A DNA stretch of 24,029 nt from an uncultured Cryptobacterium sp. (GTDB taxonomy: Bacteria; Actinomycetota; Coriobacteriia; Coriobacteriales; Eggerthellaceae), in the NCBI GenBank assembly GCA_900554685.1, contig USIG01000014.1:1-24029 (forward strand), in the 5' to 3' direction. Within the stretch, counting starts at the first letter, position 1. Each line of letters begins with the position of its first letter. This document shows positions 7,216 to 15,158 of the stretch, one piece after another. Made by a program: the position numbers and the translations under genes. Under the pieces are notes generated by a model. It saw only the letters and a list, made by a program, of their open reading frames with translations. It searched no databases and was not told where the DNA came from.

Positions 7216-8736
7216 ATGTGGCAACGATTTACCTGGTATGACGTACGAGTAATTGGTCATTATCTTGGGGTACTTATATCGTTTTTCACCATCGCAATGG
7301 CGGTTCCTTTGGTGGTGGCACTTATCTGCCAGGAATGGGAGCCTGCCTGCCGGTATTTGTTGGCTATCGGCGTGTCTCTTATTGTGGGATCTGCCCTGCG
7401 TTTCATGCGTATTCAGCCAGGACGTCTTACCCACCAGCAAGCTCTTGCAGTAACCGGTCTATCGTGGATCGTGTTGGCGTTTGTGGCAGCGGTACCCTTG
7501 GCACTATCGGGACATTATGGCTCATATTTGGATGCTCTTTTTGAGGCCACCTCAGGGTTGACCACCACTGGCGCTTCTCTTGTTATTGACCTAGAGCATA
7601 TTTCTTATGCTGATAATATGTGGCGCTTTACCATGCATCTTATTGGTGGTTTAGGTCTTATTGTTGTTGCCCTTACCTTAGGTATCTTTGGTAAGTCCAC
7701 ATCGGGACTTTATTCTTCTGAAGGGCGAAGCGAACACGTGCTGCCCAACATTATTAATACCGTGCGCCTTATTAGCCAAATTGCCTTAGGTGTTATCGGC
7801 GCTGCAACAGTAGTATTATTTGTTCTTTGTTTGCTGGGCGGATTCGAACCGCTCCGTGCTCTTCTTAATGCTCTTTGGATGGCTGTTTCGGGCTTTACCA
7901 CTGCAGGCTTTTCGCCTACCTCTCAGTCAGTTATGTACTACCACTCGTTTGCTTTTGAAGTGGTATGTATCCTTCTTATGCTTTTGGGTGCGGTTAATTT
8001 TGCGCTGTTTGTCAAAATACGCCAAGGCGAAACCATGTCCTTTTTTAAGGATTACGAAATTCGCACGGGCGTGGTATGGATGCTTGTTGCCACCGTGGTT
8101 TTGATGCTTTCCCTGTGCGCTTCGGGCGGTTTTTCTGACATTATGGCCCTTCTACGTCGTGGAGTATTCATGGTGGTGTCTGCCTCAACGACGACTGGTT
8201 TTCAAACGGTAACCAACAACCAGATGACAACCGTCTTCTCATCGGGCGCCTTTTTGGTTGTTGCTATTTTGATGGCAGTTGGCGGTTCGAGCGGAAGTAC
8301 GGCCGGTGGTATGAAGTTCTCTCGCTTGGGCTTGATCGCAAAATCGATGGTGTCAACGATCAAAGAAACACTCTCTCCGGGAACGGCGCGCGTTTCGGTT
8401 CGCTATTTCCACTTGGGTAAAAAAGTACTGACTACCGAGGTGGCAAAAGCAGCGCTTACCGTTTCGGCCCTGTTCGTGTTCACCTACTTGTTGGGTTCAC
8501 TTGTGGGTATTGCCCATGGCTATGATGCGCTTGATTCTATTTTTGAATCGGTTGCGATGGCTTCAAACGGCGGATTAAGCTCGGGTATTATTGTTCATGG
8601 TATGCCTCCGGTTTTGGAGGGTGTCTATATTTTGGAAATGTGGGCAGGGCGTCTTGAATTTATTACCTTGATTGCTCTTATCGTTAAGGTGGTTGTTTCT
8701 TTAAGTGCTCTTGCGAAACGAAAGCTGAGGGACTAG
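7216..8736 (+). CDS. trkH: Potassium uptake protein, TrkH family
   Basis: This is a membrane channel-like subunit of a TrkH/KtrB K+ uptake system. The product is 506 residues with about ten hydrophobic segments arranged as four membrane-pore-membrane units. Their selectivity-filter loops read SGLTTTGAS (about 113), SGFTTAGFS (about 225), ASTTTGFQT (about 323) and MASNGGLSSG (about 448), each with the filter glycine. The ATG at 7216 was chosen because TAGGTGG lies eight bases upstream and the protein then starts in the family manner (MWQRFTWYDVRVIG); the frame is open to 7117, but that extension is hydrophobically implausible and out of register with a better small ORF. No TrkA/KtrA regulatory subunit gene lies in the window, so the gating partner must be elsewhere. 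The next gene starts two bases after the stop. Confidence 0.95.
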   Translation: MWQRFTWYDVRVIGHYLGVLISFFTIAMAVPLVVALICQEWEPACRYLLAIGVSLIVGSALRFMRIQPGRLTHQQALAVTGLSWIVLAFVAAVPLALSGHYGSYLDALFEATSGLTTTGASLVIDLEHISYADNMWRFTMHLIGGLGLIVVALTLGIFGKSTSGLYSSEGRSEHVLPNIINTVRLISQIALGVIGAATVVLFVLCLLGGFEPLRALLNALWMAVSGFTTAGFSPTSQSVMYYHSFAFEVVCILLMLLGAVNFALFVKIRQGETMSFFKDYEIRTGVVWMLVATVVLMLSLCASGGFSDIMALLRRGVFMVVSASTTTGFQTVTNNQMTTVFSSGAFLVVAILMAVGGSSGSTAGGMKFSRLGLIAKSMVSTIKETLSPGTARVSVRYFHLGKKVLTTEVAKAALTVSALFVFTYLLGSLVGIAHGYDALDSIFESVAMASNGGLSSGIIVHGMPPVLEGVYILEMWAGRLEFITLIALIVKVVVSLSALAKRKLRD

Positions 8737-8738
8737 CC

Positions 8739-9458
8739 ATGCGATATTCCCTCAAAGCACCTCAATTTCGCCAAACCAAAAAAACGTCTTGGGCCAGAGC
8801 TCTTGTTTGTCTGTTGGTAGGCGTACTTCTTGTATGTTGTGTAAGCTTAACGCCGCTTTTGGCGTGGGGTGATGATCCGCAAAACGCCCAATCATCTTCT
8901 GATGCTAATCAAAATACCGCACAGGATGAGGGTCAGTCTACCGAGCAAAGCCAAGATGAAAGTGAAGACCTAAACAACAAAATCTACGTCAATCAGCTCT
9001 CCGACAGTTCGTTTTTATACGAAACCTCTATTGCCGATCTGGCGCAAGCCGACTCTTACTACGAGGGGCAAACCGTGTTAGTTAAAGGTGAGGTAGTAGG
9101 CGATCGCGTCAACGACGAATTTGAGTCAGGCACGTGCTGGATTACTTTGCAGGACAATGCTACGACACCAAGCGTTGTTGCTGTTTTTATGACAAAGGAC
9201 CAATCTTCGATTATTGACACCTATGGACAATATGGTCAGGTTGGTACGCAGCTTCAGGTTCGAGGAATCTATCATTTGGAGTGCGCTGAGCATCAAGGTA
9301 TGTCAGATATTCATGCCGAAGAGGTGTCGGCCCTTCAAGAGGGTTATGAACAGCAGCCGGCTGTCAATATGAGAATTTTAGGCGTCGCGGTAGCTGCTTG
9401 TATACTTGGTGCCATCTTGATGATTGCGTACTACATTAAGCGCGAAAGGATGCTGTAA
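8739..9458 (+). CDS. Membrane-anchored extracytoplasmic protein of unknown function
   Basis: The product is 239 residues. A positively charged start and hydrophobic segment (about 20-42) form a signal peptide or anchor, followed by an acidic Ser/Gln/Asp-rich linker (about 44-80). A folded domain (about 85-205) contains TVLVKGEVVGDR, SGTCWITLQD and TQLQVRGIYH, whose strand pattern resembles a small OB-fold nucleic-acid-binding-like barrel. A C-terminal membrane helix (about 211-232) ends in a basic tail KRERML. The domain would therefore lie outside the membrane, held at one or both ends. It is two bases from trkH and two from rsgA, so it is almost certainly in one transcript with them. I do not recognise the family; the OB-fold suggestion rests only on the strand and glycine pattern. 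GAGGGA precedes the ATG. Confidence 0.85.
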   Translation: MRYSLKAPQFRQTKKTSWARALVCLLVGVLLVCCVSLTPLLAWGDDPQNAQSSSDANQNTAQDEGQSTEQSQDESEDLNNKIYVNQLSDSSFLYETSIADLAQADSYYEGQTVLVKGEVVGDRVNDEFESGTCWITLQDNATTPSVVAVFMTKDQSSIIDTYGQYGQVGTQLQVRGIYHLECAEHQGMSDIHAEEVSALQEGYEQQPAVNMRILGVAVAACILGAILMIAYYIKRERML

Positions 9459-9460
9459 TC

Positions 9461-10450
9461 GTGGCCGAAGAATTCACGCAGAAACAGGTGGGCAGAGTAG
9501 TAAAGCTTGATAGAGGTTTTCCTTTGGTTCGCCTTGAATCTGGTGAAGAAGTGCGCTGCGAGCATGCTATTTCCCTGGTAAAGGGAAGCGATCAGCGTGC
9601 GGTAATCGGAGATTTTGTCGAAGTGCTTCTTCCTGAAGGGCATGACAAAGGCATTATCGAAAAAACGCTTCCGCGCACTTCATGTTTCGTGCGAAAAGAC
9701 CCAACCGAACGTGCTCTTCCCCAAACACTTGCAGCAAACTTTGATTTGGTCTTGGTGGCTCAGCCCCTTGAAGAGGTAAACGTCAGGCGCCTTGAGCGCG
9801 AGCTGGTGCTTGCCCATGAAACAGGGGTGGAGGTTGCCGTTGTTCTCACCAAAGCAGATTTGGTGGCAAGTCCCGAAGAAGTGGAAGCTATGCGCTCGCG
9901 CATCGATGGTTTTATTGGGGACGATCAGGTTTTGGTTGTTTCTGAAAAAGACCCTCAAAGCATCGCAGAGCTTGCGGACCTGATTGCCAAAGACAACAAA
10001 ATGGCGGTGCTGCTTGGGCGTTCTGGGGTGGGAAAATCAAGCTTGGTTAACATGTTAGTAGGGCATGAGGTTCAGTCCACCACGCCGGTACGTCAGGATG
10101 GCAAAGGCAGACACACCACTGTTTCACGTGAAATCATAGAGCTTCCCGGAGGGGGAAGTGTTATTGATATGCCTGGTGTGCGAGGGCTGGGGCTCTGGGA
10201 TGCCGATGAGGGTATTGGAGCAACGTTTTCCGATATCGAAAAGCTGGCTCAGTCTTGCCGCTTTAGGGATTGTACGCACACTAACGAACCAGGTTGTGCA
10301 GTGAAAAAAGCCGTAGAACAAGGCATTCTTTCTCCTGATCGTTTGGAGTCGTATGTGCGCCTGCGTGAAGAGAGCGAGCAGGTTAAGGCTCGCCGCGAAG
10401 AAGCGCAGCGTATCAAAACGCGTCGCGGCCACCCAAGGCGCAGGCGTTAA
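9461..10450 (+). CDS. rsgA: Small-ribosomal-subunit biogenesis GTPase RsgA
   Basis: RsgA (YjeQ) is a circularly permuted GTPase that checks late maturation of the 30S subunit. The product is 329 residues. An N-terminal OB fold (about 8-75) comes first, then the G motifs in permuted order: G4 TKAD at 130-133, P-loop GRSGVGKSS at 186-194, GRHTT at 216-220 and G3 DMPG at 236-239. The C-terminal zinc knuckle uses C266, C271, H273 and C279, followed by a basic tail ending HPRRRR. Translation starts at GTG two bases after the preceding stop, with AAAGGA about 11 bases upstream. All family landmarks are intact. Its pairing with trkH appears to be operon packing with no obvious functional link. Confidence 0.97.
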   Translation: MAEEFTQKQVGRVVKLDRGFPLVRLESGEEVRCEHAISLVKGSDQRAVIGDFVEVLLPEGHDKGIIEKTLPRTSCFVRKDPTERALPQTLAANFDLVLVAQPLEEVNVRRLERELVLAHETGVEVAVVLTKADLVASPEEVEAMRSRIDGFIGDDQVLVVSEKDPQSIAELADLIAKDNKMAVLLGRSGVGKSSLVNMLVGHEVQSTTPVRQDGKGRHTTVSREIIELPGGGSVIDMPGVRGLGLWDADEGIGATFSDIEKLAQSCRFRDCTHTNEPGCAVKKAVEQGILSPDRLESYVRLREESEQVKARREEAQRIKTRRGHPRRRR

Positions 10451-10563
10451 GGGGATTTCGGCTGAAACTTGTCCATGGGGTACAATGAAGCCTGGAACTA
10501 AAGAAACCTAGGTATTGACCCTTCGAGTGGTTGATCTTTAAAAAAGGACTTGATCGGTTGAAG

Positions 10564-10617
10564 ATGCATTACATCCGAGACGATGTTCTTAAACGTATTG
10601 CTAAGGGGATGCTATGA
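10564..10617 (+). other. Possible 17-codon leader ORF coupled to the glycosyltransferase
   Basis: Within the 163-base gap after rsgA an ATG at 10564 opens a frame encoding MHYIRDDVLKRIAKGML. It ends at TGA (10615-10617) and overlaps the next gene's ATG as ATGA. The ribosome binding site of that gene (AAGGGGA) lies inside the short ORF, so its translation could affect initiation downstream. No clear Shine-Dalgarno precedes the short ORF, and a frame this short can occur by chance. The rest of the gap holds a TACAAT at 10481-10486 without a convincing -35. Confidence 0.3.
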
Positions 10618-11948
10618 ATCCAGCAGTTATTATTCCTGCTTTTTATACCTCGCCTATGAAAAAGCGCGGAACGCCTTCCAGCTTGTACGATCACCCCACA
10701 CCCTTGAATTCGAAAGGCACCCTTGAGCGTTGCCTTGCATCGCTTGAAAAAGTAAAGGGGCTTGGTCAGGTAATTATCCTGGTTGCTGTTGAAGGCGGCG
10801 TGGAAAAAGAAGCTGCTGCAAAGGTAAAGGGTATTGCTGATAAGTTTCCCCACATGCATATTCTTATCATTGCTCAAGAGGAAGAAAGCATTATCCAGCA
10901 GCGTTTTGAGCAACTTGGCTATGGCAACCAAAGAGACTGCATTGGTCTTACGGGATATTCTGCTATTCGCAATCTTGGTTTAGTTGTTGCGCAGGTTCTC
11001 GGATTTGATTCGGTGGTATTCCTTGATGACGATGAGGTTATCGACGATGAGGAATTCCTCGAAAAGGCCATGTATGGACTAGGCAAGCTTACCAAAAAGG
11101 GTATTCCTATTTTGGCGAAGTCGGGCTTTTACTTTAACGATGAGGGTACCTACTATTCAAAAAGCCAAAACCGTTGGTACAACCATTTCTGGCAGCAGGG
11201 ACGTGCGTTTAATAACTGGATAACGAAAGCCATGGCAGGACCGCGTCTGTCGCGTTCCAATCATGTTTGCGGAGGATGCTTGGCGCTTCACCGCGAAACA
11301 TATCGTCGTCTCAGTTTTGACCCTTGGATTATGCGCGGTGAAGATCTGGACTATCTGTTGAGTTTGCGCATGTATGGTTCGGATATTTGGTTTGATAATC
11401 AGTGGTCGCTGACTCATTTGCCACCAAAAGATAGAAACGAAGGTCATCGTTTCTATCGCGATATTTTCCGCTGGATCTATGAATATTCCAAAATCGAATT
11501 TAGTCGAGCCCAGATTGACTTGCTCCAAATAAAGCCTTCTTCGCTGATGCCCTATCCCGGGCCATTTCTTGAGCCAGGCATAACGAAGCGTATCAAGCGT
11601 ACGGCCTTTTTACGCTCGCTGGTTCGTCCCGATAAAAAGGCGTATCGAGAAGGGGCGCACGCTGCGACAAGGGAAGCAACTGACTACGCACAAGCAAATT
11701 GCATGAAGTATTTTGAGTTCCAATACACCTGGGGCGACATCATGATGCGCATGGAAAGTGATGCTGGCCTTCGTCAGGCATTGGTTCATGCCGCCCTTGC
11801 GCGTCAAGCAGGGGAAGATATTGTAATCGCCGCAGCGAATTCAACTGATCTGTCGCAAACCGAAGAATTCACAACAGAAGTTGCGCAGGTAAATGTTGAT
11901 CCCGGTATGACGAGTGAAATCCATTTGAATTTGAGTGACGAAGAATAG
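10614..11948 (+). CDS. GT-A-like glycosyltransferase, acceptor unknown
   Basis: The product is 444 residues and soluble. The N-terminus AVIIPAF resembles the opening strand of GT-A (family 2-like) enzymes. VVFLDDDEVIDDEEFL at about 134-149 looks like the metal- and sugar-nucleotide-binding DxD site, and CGGCLALHR (about 219) then MRGEDLDYLLSLRMYG (about 240) resemble the acceptor-side ED motif. No membrane helices are evident. The region around 310-370 is Pro/Arg-rich, and the C-terminal 70 residues are helical then acidic. Compared with ordinary family 2 enzymes, the DDD motif is late and there is an extra 30-residue segment (12-40) after strand one. Donor and acceptor cannot be told from sequence. 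AAGGGGA is well placed before the ATG. The TauE gene follows 15 bases later. Confidence 0.8.
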   Translation: MNPAVIIPAFYTSPMKKRGTPSSLYDHPTPLNSKGTLERCLASLEKVKGLGQVIILVAVEGGVEKEAAAKVKGIADKFPHMHILIIAQEEESIIQQRFEQLGYGNQRDCIGLTGYSAIRNLGLVVAQVLGFDSVVFLDDDEVIDDEEFLEKAMYGLGKLTKKGIPILAKSGFYFNDEGTYYSKSQNRWYNHFWQQGRAFNNWITKAMAGPRLSRSNHVCGGCLALHRETYRRLSFDPWIMRGEDLDYLLSLRMYGSDIWFDNQWSLTHLPPKDRNEGHRFYRDIFRWIYEYSKIEFSRAQIDLLQIKPSSLMPYPGPFLEPGITKRIKRTAFLRSLVRPDKKAYREGAHAATREATDYAQANCMKYFEFQYTWGDIMMRMESDAGLRQALVHAALARQAGEDIVIAAANSTDLSQTEEFTTEVAQVNVDPGMTSEIHLNLSDEE

Positions 11949-11963
11949 CGTGGCATAGCATAT

Positions 11964-12941
11964 ATGGAAACATTTATCATCGCGGCCTTTATTGGCTTGG
12001 TTATTGGTATCTTTTCAGGACTGCTGGGTATCGGTGGCGGTACGCTCATGGTTCCCATCTTTCGTTTGGGCTTTGGCATGAGCGCCATTTCTTCAACAGC
12101 AACGTCTCTATTTACCATCATCCCCACTTCGTTGGCTGGGTTGATAACCCATCTTAAGAACAAAACCTGCATTCCTAAAATTGGTCTGCTGTGTGGCTTA
12201 GGTGGTGCTTGTACAAGTCCTTTGGGGGTATATCTTGCTTCGCTTTCTCCTTCTTGGGCCATCATGCTTGCTGCGGCAGCAATTATTGGGTATTCGGCAT
12301 TTTCGATGTTTCGTAAAGCTCTTCGTATGCCAAAAATTGCTCCTCAGGGTGAATCGGCAGTAACGGGCAAGAGCCTGGAAAAAGAGGCGGAAAAAGCTGC
12401 CCAAGCTGCACAAGAAGCTACCCAGGCTGCACGAAATAATAGCCAGACAACGACGCAGACAGCGCAGGGCGAACAGTCAGCGCAGGAGCAAGCTGCACAA
12501 GGCAAAACCACGCAAGGCAAAACCACCGCAACAGCTGCCCTGGAAGAGCCGTTTGTCCTTACCGCTAAAAAGGTAGTGCAGTGTTTGCTTATCGGACTTG
12601 GTGCAGGCCTTGCATCAGGTTATGTGGGCGTGGGCGGCGGTTTTATCATGGTTCCGCTGTTCATTTCTGTGCTGGGCATCATGATGCGCAAAGCGTCAGG
12701 AACTTCTCTTATTGCCGTTACCATTCTTGCTATTCCTGGTGTTATTGAACAAGGAATGCTGGGGCATATCGACTACGTTGCTGGTATTGCCATGGCCATA
12801 GGTAGCATCCCCGGTGCGGTTATTGGTGCGAGCCTTATCCGAAAAGTACCAGAACGTAAACTCCGCTTTGTTTTTGGCGCATTTCTCTTGCTTTCCGCAG
12901 TGGTTTTGCTGTTCAATGAACTGTTACCATTGTTCGCATAA
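11964..12941 (+). CDS. TauE/SafE-family membrane transporter with Ala/Gln-rich loop
   Basis: This family comprises membrane exporters of sulfite, organosulfonates and other anions, built from two homologous halves. Both signature segments are present: GLLGIGGGTLMVP (about 19-31) in the first half and GYVGVGGGFIMVP (about 219-231) in the second, with about four hydrophobic spans in each half. Between the halves lies a hydrophilic stretch of about 65 residues (130-195) made mainly of Ala, Gln, Thr, Glu and Lys, with a tandem QGKTT pair encoded by a 15-bp repeat. The total of 325 residues exceeds the usual 250-265 by about that loop. No clear Shine-Dalgarno precedes the ATG, so it may depend on translation of the gene 15 bases upstream. 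The substrate is unknown. Confidence 0.92.
   Translation: METFIIAAFIGLVIGIFSGLLGIGGGTLMVPIFRLGFGMSAISSTATSLFTIIPTSLAGLITHLKNKTCIPKIGLLCGLGGACTSPLGVYLASLSPSWAIMLAAAAIIGYSAFSMFRKALRMPKIAPQGESAVTGKSLEKEAEKAAQAAQEATQAARNNSQTTTQTAQGEQSAQEQAAQGKTTQGKTTATAALEEPFVLTAKKVVQCLLIGLGAGLASGYVGVGGGFIMVPLFISVLGIMMRKASGTSLIAVTILAIPGVIEQGMLGHIDYVAGIAMAIGSIPGAVIGASLIRKVPERKLRFVFGAFLLLSAVVLLFNELLPLFA
12498..12527 (+). repeat. Two tandem copies of a 15-bp unit in the TauE loop
   Basis: CAAGGCAAAACCACG (12498-12512) is followed directly by CAAGGCAAAACCACC (12513-12527), identical but for the last base. Being a multiple of three, the unit encodes QGKTT twice without shifting frame. It is consistent with slippage in a low-constraint linker. 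Confidence 0.9.
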
Positions 12942-12955
12942 ACAAAGGATTCATT

Positions 12956-14242
12956 ATGTTTCGTCATAATTTATATATCTTTTTGGAAATTCTTTTCCTG
13001 TGTCTCGCTCTCATCTGCGGTTGCGTTTTAGGATGGGCGATGTTTAGTGGCGCAAACAACTACACCGTTTTGGTTGTTTCAGGTGCGCTCTTTACGATCT
13101 TTTTGCTTATTACTATCGCGCTCATGCTTGATCCTGATCGTATTCGCGCAAGCCAATCCGACTCAGTGCTTCATTTGGCAAGTGATACCTTGGCAGCTAT
13201 GCAAGGTGGCTTCAATGAAGAAAGCGCCCAGCGAGTGTGCGAGGTCTTGCTGCCTTCCATTTCCGCTTCGGCAGTCGCTATTACCGACAGGGAAGTAGTC
13301 CTTGGCTATCATGGTGCTGGTTCTGAGGAACTGGGCCGTGCTGGGGGTAGTATCCATACAGAAGGCACCAAGCGTACCATTCAAGACGGGAAGACCCGCG
13401 TGTTCAAAACGCAGGCTGAAGCAGGTTTTCCGGTGCCTGTGCGTAACATTCAGGCAGGTATTATCGTTCCGCTTAAGGTAGGCAAAACCATTCAGGGAAC
13501 ATTGAAGTTTTACTATCCTAAGTCTTCTCGCATTACTGAAACACAAATTTCCATTGCTGAAGGATTCGGTCAGCTTCTTTCCACCCAGATAGCGGCAATG
13601 GAACTTGAGGAACAAAAGAAGCTTGCGACCAGCATGGAATTGAAAGCTCTGCAAAGCCAGATCAATCCTCATTTTCTGTTTAATATCATCAACACCATGG
13701 CTTCATTGGTGCGTACCGATCCCGATAAGGCACGTATCATGCTGCGAGAGTTTGCCGTATTTTATCGCCAAACGCTCGAAAACAGTTCCGATCTTATTCC
13801 TCTTTCCCGTGAAATTGAGCAGACCGTTCGATATCTCTCATTGGAGCAGGCCCGTTTTGGTGAAGATCGCCTGGCGGTTGAGGTTAATGTGGATGAAGAA
13901 ATTCAGGCAATGTCGGTTCCTGCGTTTATGGTGCAACCCCTTGTTGAAAATTCGGTCAAGCATGCAATGCCTGCAGAAGGCAAATTAACCATTCGTATTA
14001 CTGGCGAAATGGATGGCGACGATGTGTATCTTCATGTGTCCGATGACGGTATTGGCATGAGTGAAGAAGCAGTACGCACCATCATGAATCCTCAGTCACA
14101 GACAGGCTTGGGCATTGCAGTAAAGAATATTAATGATCGTTTACGGGGCTATTACGGTGAGGAAGCTTACATGAAAATTGAAAGTGAACTTGGCGTTGGT
14201 ACGAAGGTAACCCTGTATCTTTACGATTGCGCACACGTATAA
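12956..14242 (+). CDS. LytS-family sensor histidine kinase with GAF domain
   Basis: This is the membrane sensor of a LytS/LytTR two-component pair. The product is 428 residues. Two N-terminal hydrophobic segments (about 5-30 and 37-58) replace the six-helix LytS sensor region. A GAF-like domain (about 75-215: VCEVLLPSISASAVAITD, then AGIIVPLKVG) follows. The phosphoacceptor block is LQSQINPHFLFNIINT with His239, typical of the His_kinase family, and the ATPase core has the N box LVENSVKHAM, DDGIGMS and GLGIAVKNINDRL. AAAGGA precedes the ATG. The gene follows the transporter by 14 bases and precedes its likely partner regulator by 121 bases. A ligand for the GAF domain cannot be named. A gene symbol is withheld because the sensor part differs from classical LytS. 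Confidence 0.93.
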   Translation: MFRHNLYIFLEILFLCLALICGCVLGWAMFSGANNYTVLVVSGALFTIFLLITIALMLDPDRIRASQSDSVLHLASDTLAAMQGGFNEESAQRVCEVLLPSISASAVAITDREVVLGYHGAGSEELGRAGGSIHTEGTKRTIQDGKTRVFKTQAEAGFPVPVRNIQAGIIVPLKVGKTIQGTLKFYYPKSSRITETQISIAEGFGQLLSTQIAAMELEEQKKLATSMELKALQSQINPHFLFNIINTMASLVRTDPDKARIMLREFAVFYRQTLENSSDLIPLSREIEQTVRYLSLEQARFGEDRLAVEVNVDEEIQAMSVPAFMVQPLVENSVKHAMPAEGKLTIRITGEMDGDDVYLHVSDDGIGMSEEAVRTIMNPQSQTGLGIAVKNINDRLRGYYGEEAYMKIESELGVGTKVTLYLYDCAHV

Positions 14243-14323
14243 AAACGTGTTGGCCAAGGTGTGCTTACAGGCAGTAACTCTATCTAAACATAATAAAAAT
14301 ACCCTCAAGGATAAGAAGTAGTC

Positions 14324-14329
14324 TATAAT
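14324..14329 (+). promoter_or_regulatory. Consensus -10 (TATAAT) before the LytTR regulator gene
   Basis: TATAAT at 14324-14329 matches the -10 consensus exactly and would give a leader of about 28 bases before the ATG at 14364. No TTGACA-like -35 occurs at 16-18 bases; that region reads TACCCTCAAGG. A good -10 with a poor -35 is typical of activator-dependent promoters, so autoregulation by the LytTR protein is possible. The rest of the 121-base gap holds a 6-bp ACACGT/ACGTGT pairing spanning the kinase stop codon (14233-14249) and the palindrome TTGGCCAA. Confidence 0.55.
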
Positions 14330-14363
14330 AACGACTGATTCTTAATTTTGAGACGAGGAGGCT

Positions 14364-15080
14364 ATGTTGCTGAAGGCGATCATTGTCGACGACGAAGCAC
14401 CTGCGCGTTCCGAACTGCGTTTTTTGCTGGGCGAACTTAATCAAACCGAGGTAGTAGCTGAAGCTGCTAGTGTCCGTGAAGCAATTGAAAAGTTAAAGGA
14501 ATATCCCTGCGATGTGATGTTTCTTGACATCAACATGCCCGAAGCTACGGGTATTCAGCTAGCAGAGGCACTCCAGCATTTGAAATATCCTCCTGCAGTT
14601 GTGTTTGTTACCGCTTATAGCGAATTTGCACTCGATGCTTTTAAGGTTAATGCCATTGACTATTTGGTAAAGCCTGTTGAAACTGAGCGTCTTGCTCAGG
14701 CTCTCGCTCGTGTTCGTGAACATGTGGTTTTGCACGCAAAGGCACAAAAGGCTGAGCGCATTCCAGTGGAAAAAGGCGGCAAGAAAATTCTCATCAACAT
14801 CGATGATATTCGTTATGTCATGGCTCGTGATGACTATGCTTATTTGCAAACGGGAACTGATCGTTTCTTCTCCACGGTAAGTTTGGCTCATTTAGAAAAG
14901 ACTCTCGATGGTCACGGATTTTTCCGTGTTCACCGAGGCTACCTGGTCAACCTTGCGTTGGTTAAAGAAGTTGAGCCTCAATCAGGTGGTACGCTTTTGC
15001 TTACCCTTGATGGGGTGGAAGAAAAGATCCCTGTTTCCCGTCGTCGCGTTTCTTCTTTAAAGAAAGCGCTCGGTTTATAG
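14364..15080 (+). CDS. LytTR-family response regulator
   Basis: This is the DNA-binding partner of the adjacent LytS-type kinase. The product is 238 residues. The receiver domain (1-118) has the acidic pair in IIVDDEAPAR (D9, D10), the phosphoacceptor Asp55 in VMFLDINMPEATG, FVTAYSEFALDAF and the conserved Lys103 in YLVKP. A linker leads to a LytTR DNA-binding domain (about 140-238) with ILINIDDIRYVMARDDYAYL, FFRVHRGYLVNL and PVSRRRVSSLKKAL. Such regulators bind direct repeats and commonly control membrane or cell-wall functions. GAGGAGG lies directly before the ATG. A terminator 28 bases after the stop ends the unit. The target genes are unknown; the upstream TauE-type transporter and its own promoter are candidates. 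Confidence 0.95.
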   Translation: MLLKAIIVDDEAPARSELRFLLGELNQTEVVAEAASVREAIEKLKEYPCDVMFLDINMPEATGIQLAEALQHLKYPPAVVFVTAYSEFALDAFKVNAIDYLVKPVETERLAQALARVREHVVLHAKAQKAERIPVEKGGKKILINIDDIRYVMARDDYAYLQTGTDRFFSTVSLAHLEKTLDGHGFFRVHRGYLVNLALVKEVEPQSGGTLLLTLDGVEEKIPVSRRRVSSLKKALGL

Positions 15081-15107
15081 GAAGCATCTTCCTTTCGTCG
15101 TTAAAGC

Positions 15108-15144
15108 AAACGGTGGCGATACTATTGCTGCCGTTTTTCGTTTT
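15108..15144 (+). terminator. Intrinsic terminator after the LytTR regulator
   Basis: AAACGGTGGC (15108-15117) pairs with GCTGCCGTTT (15127-15136), ten pairs including two U-G wobbles, around a 9-base loop. The right arm runs into TTTTTCGTTTT. Confidence 0.85.
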
Positions 15145-15158
15145 AGTAAGGGAGTTAC

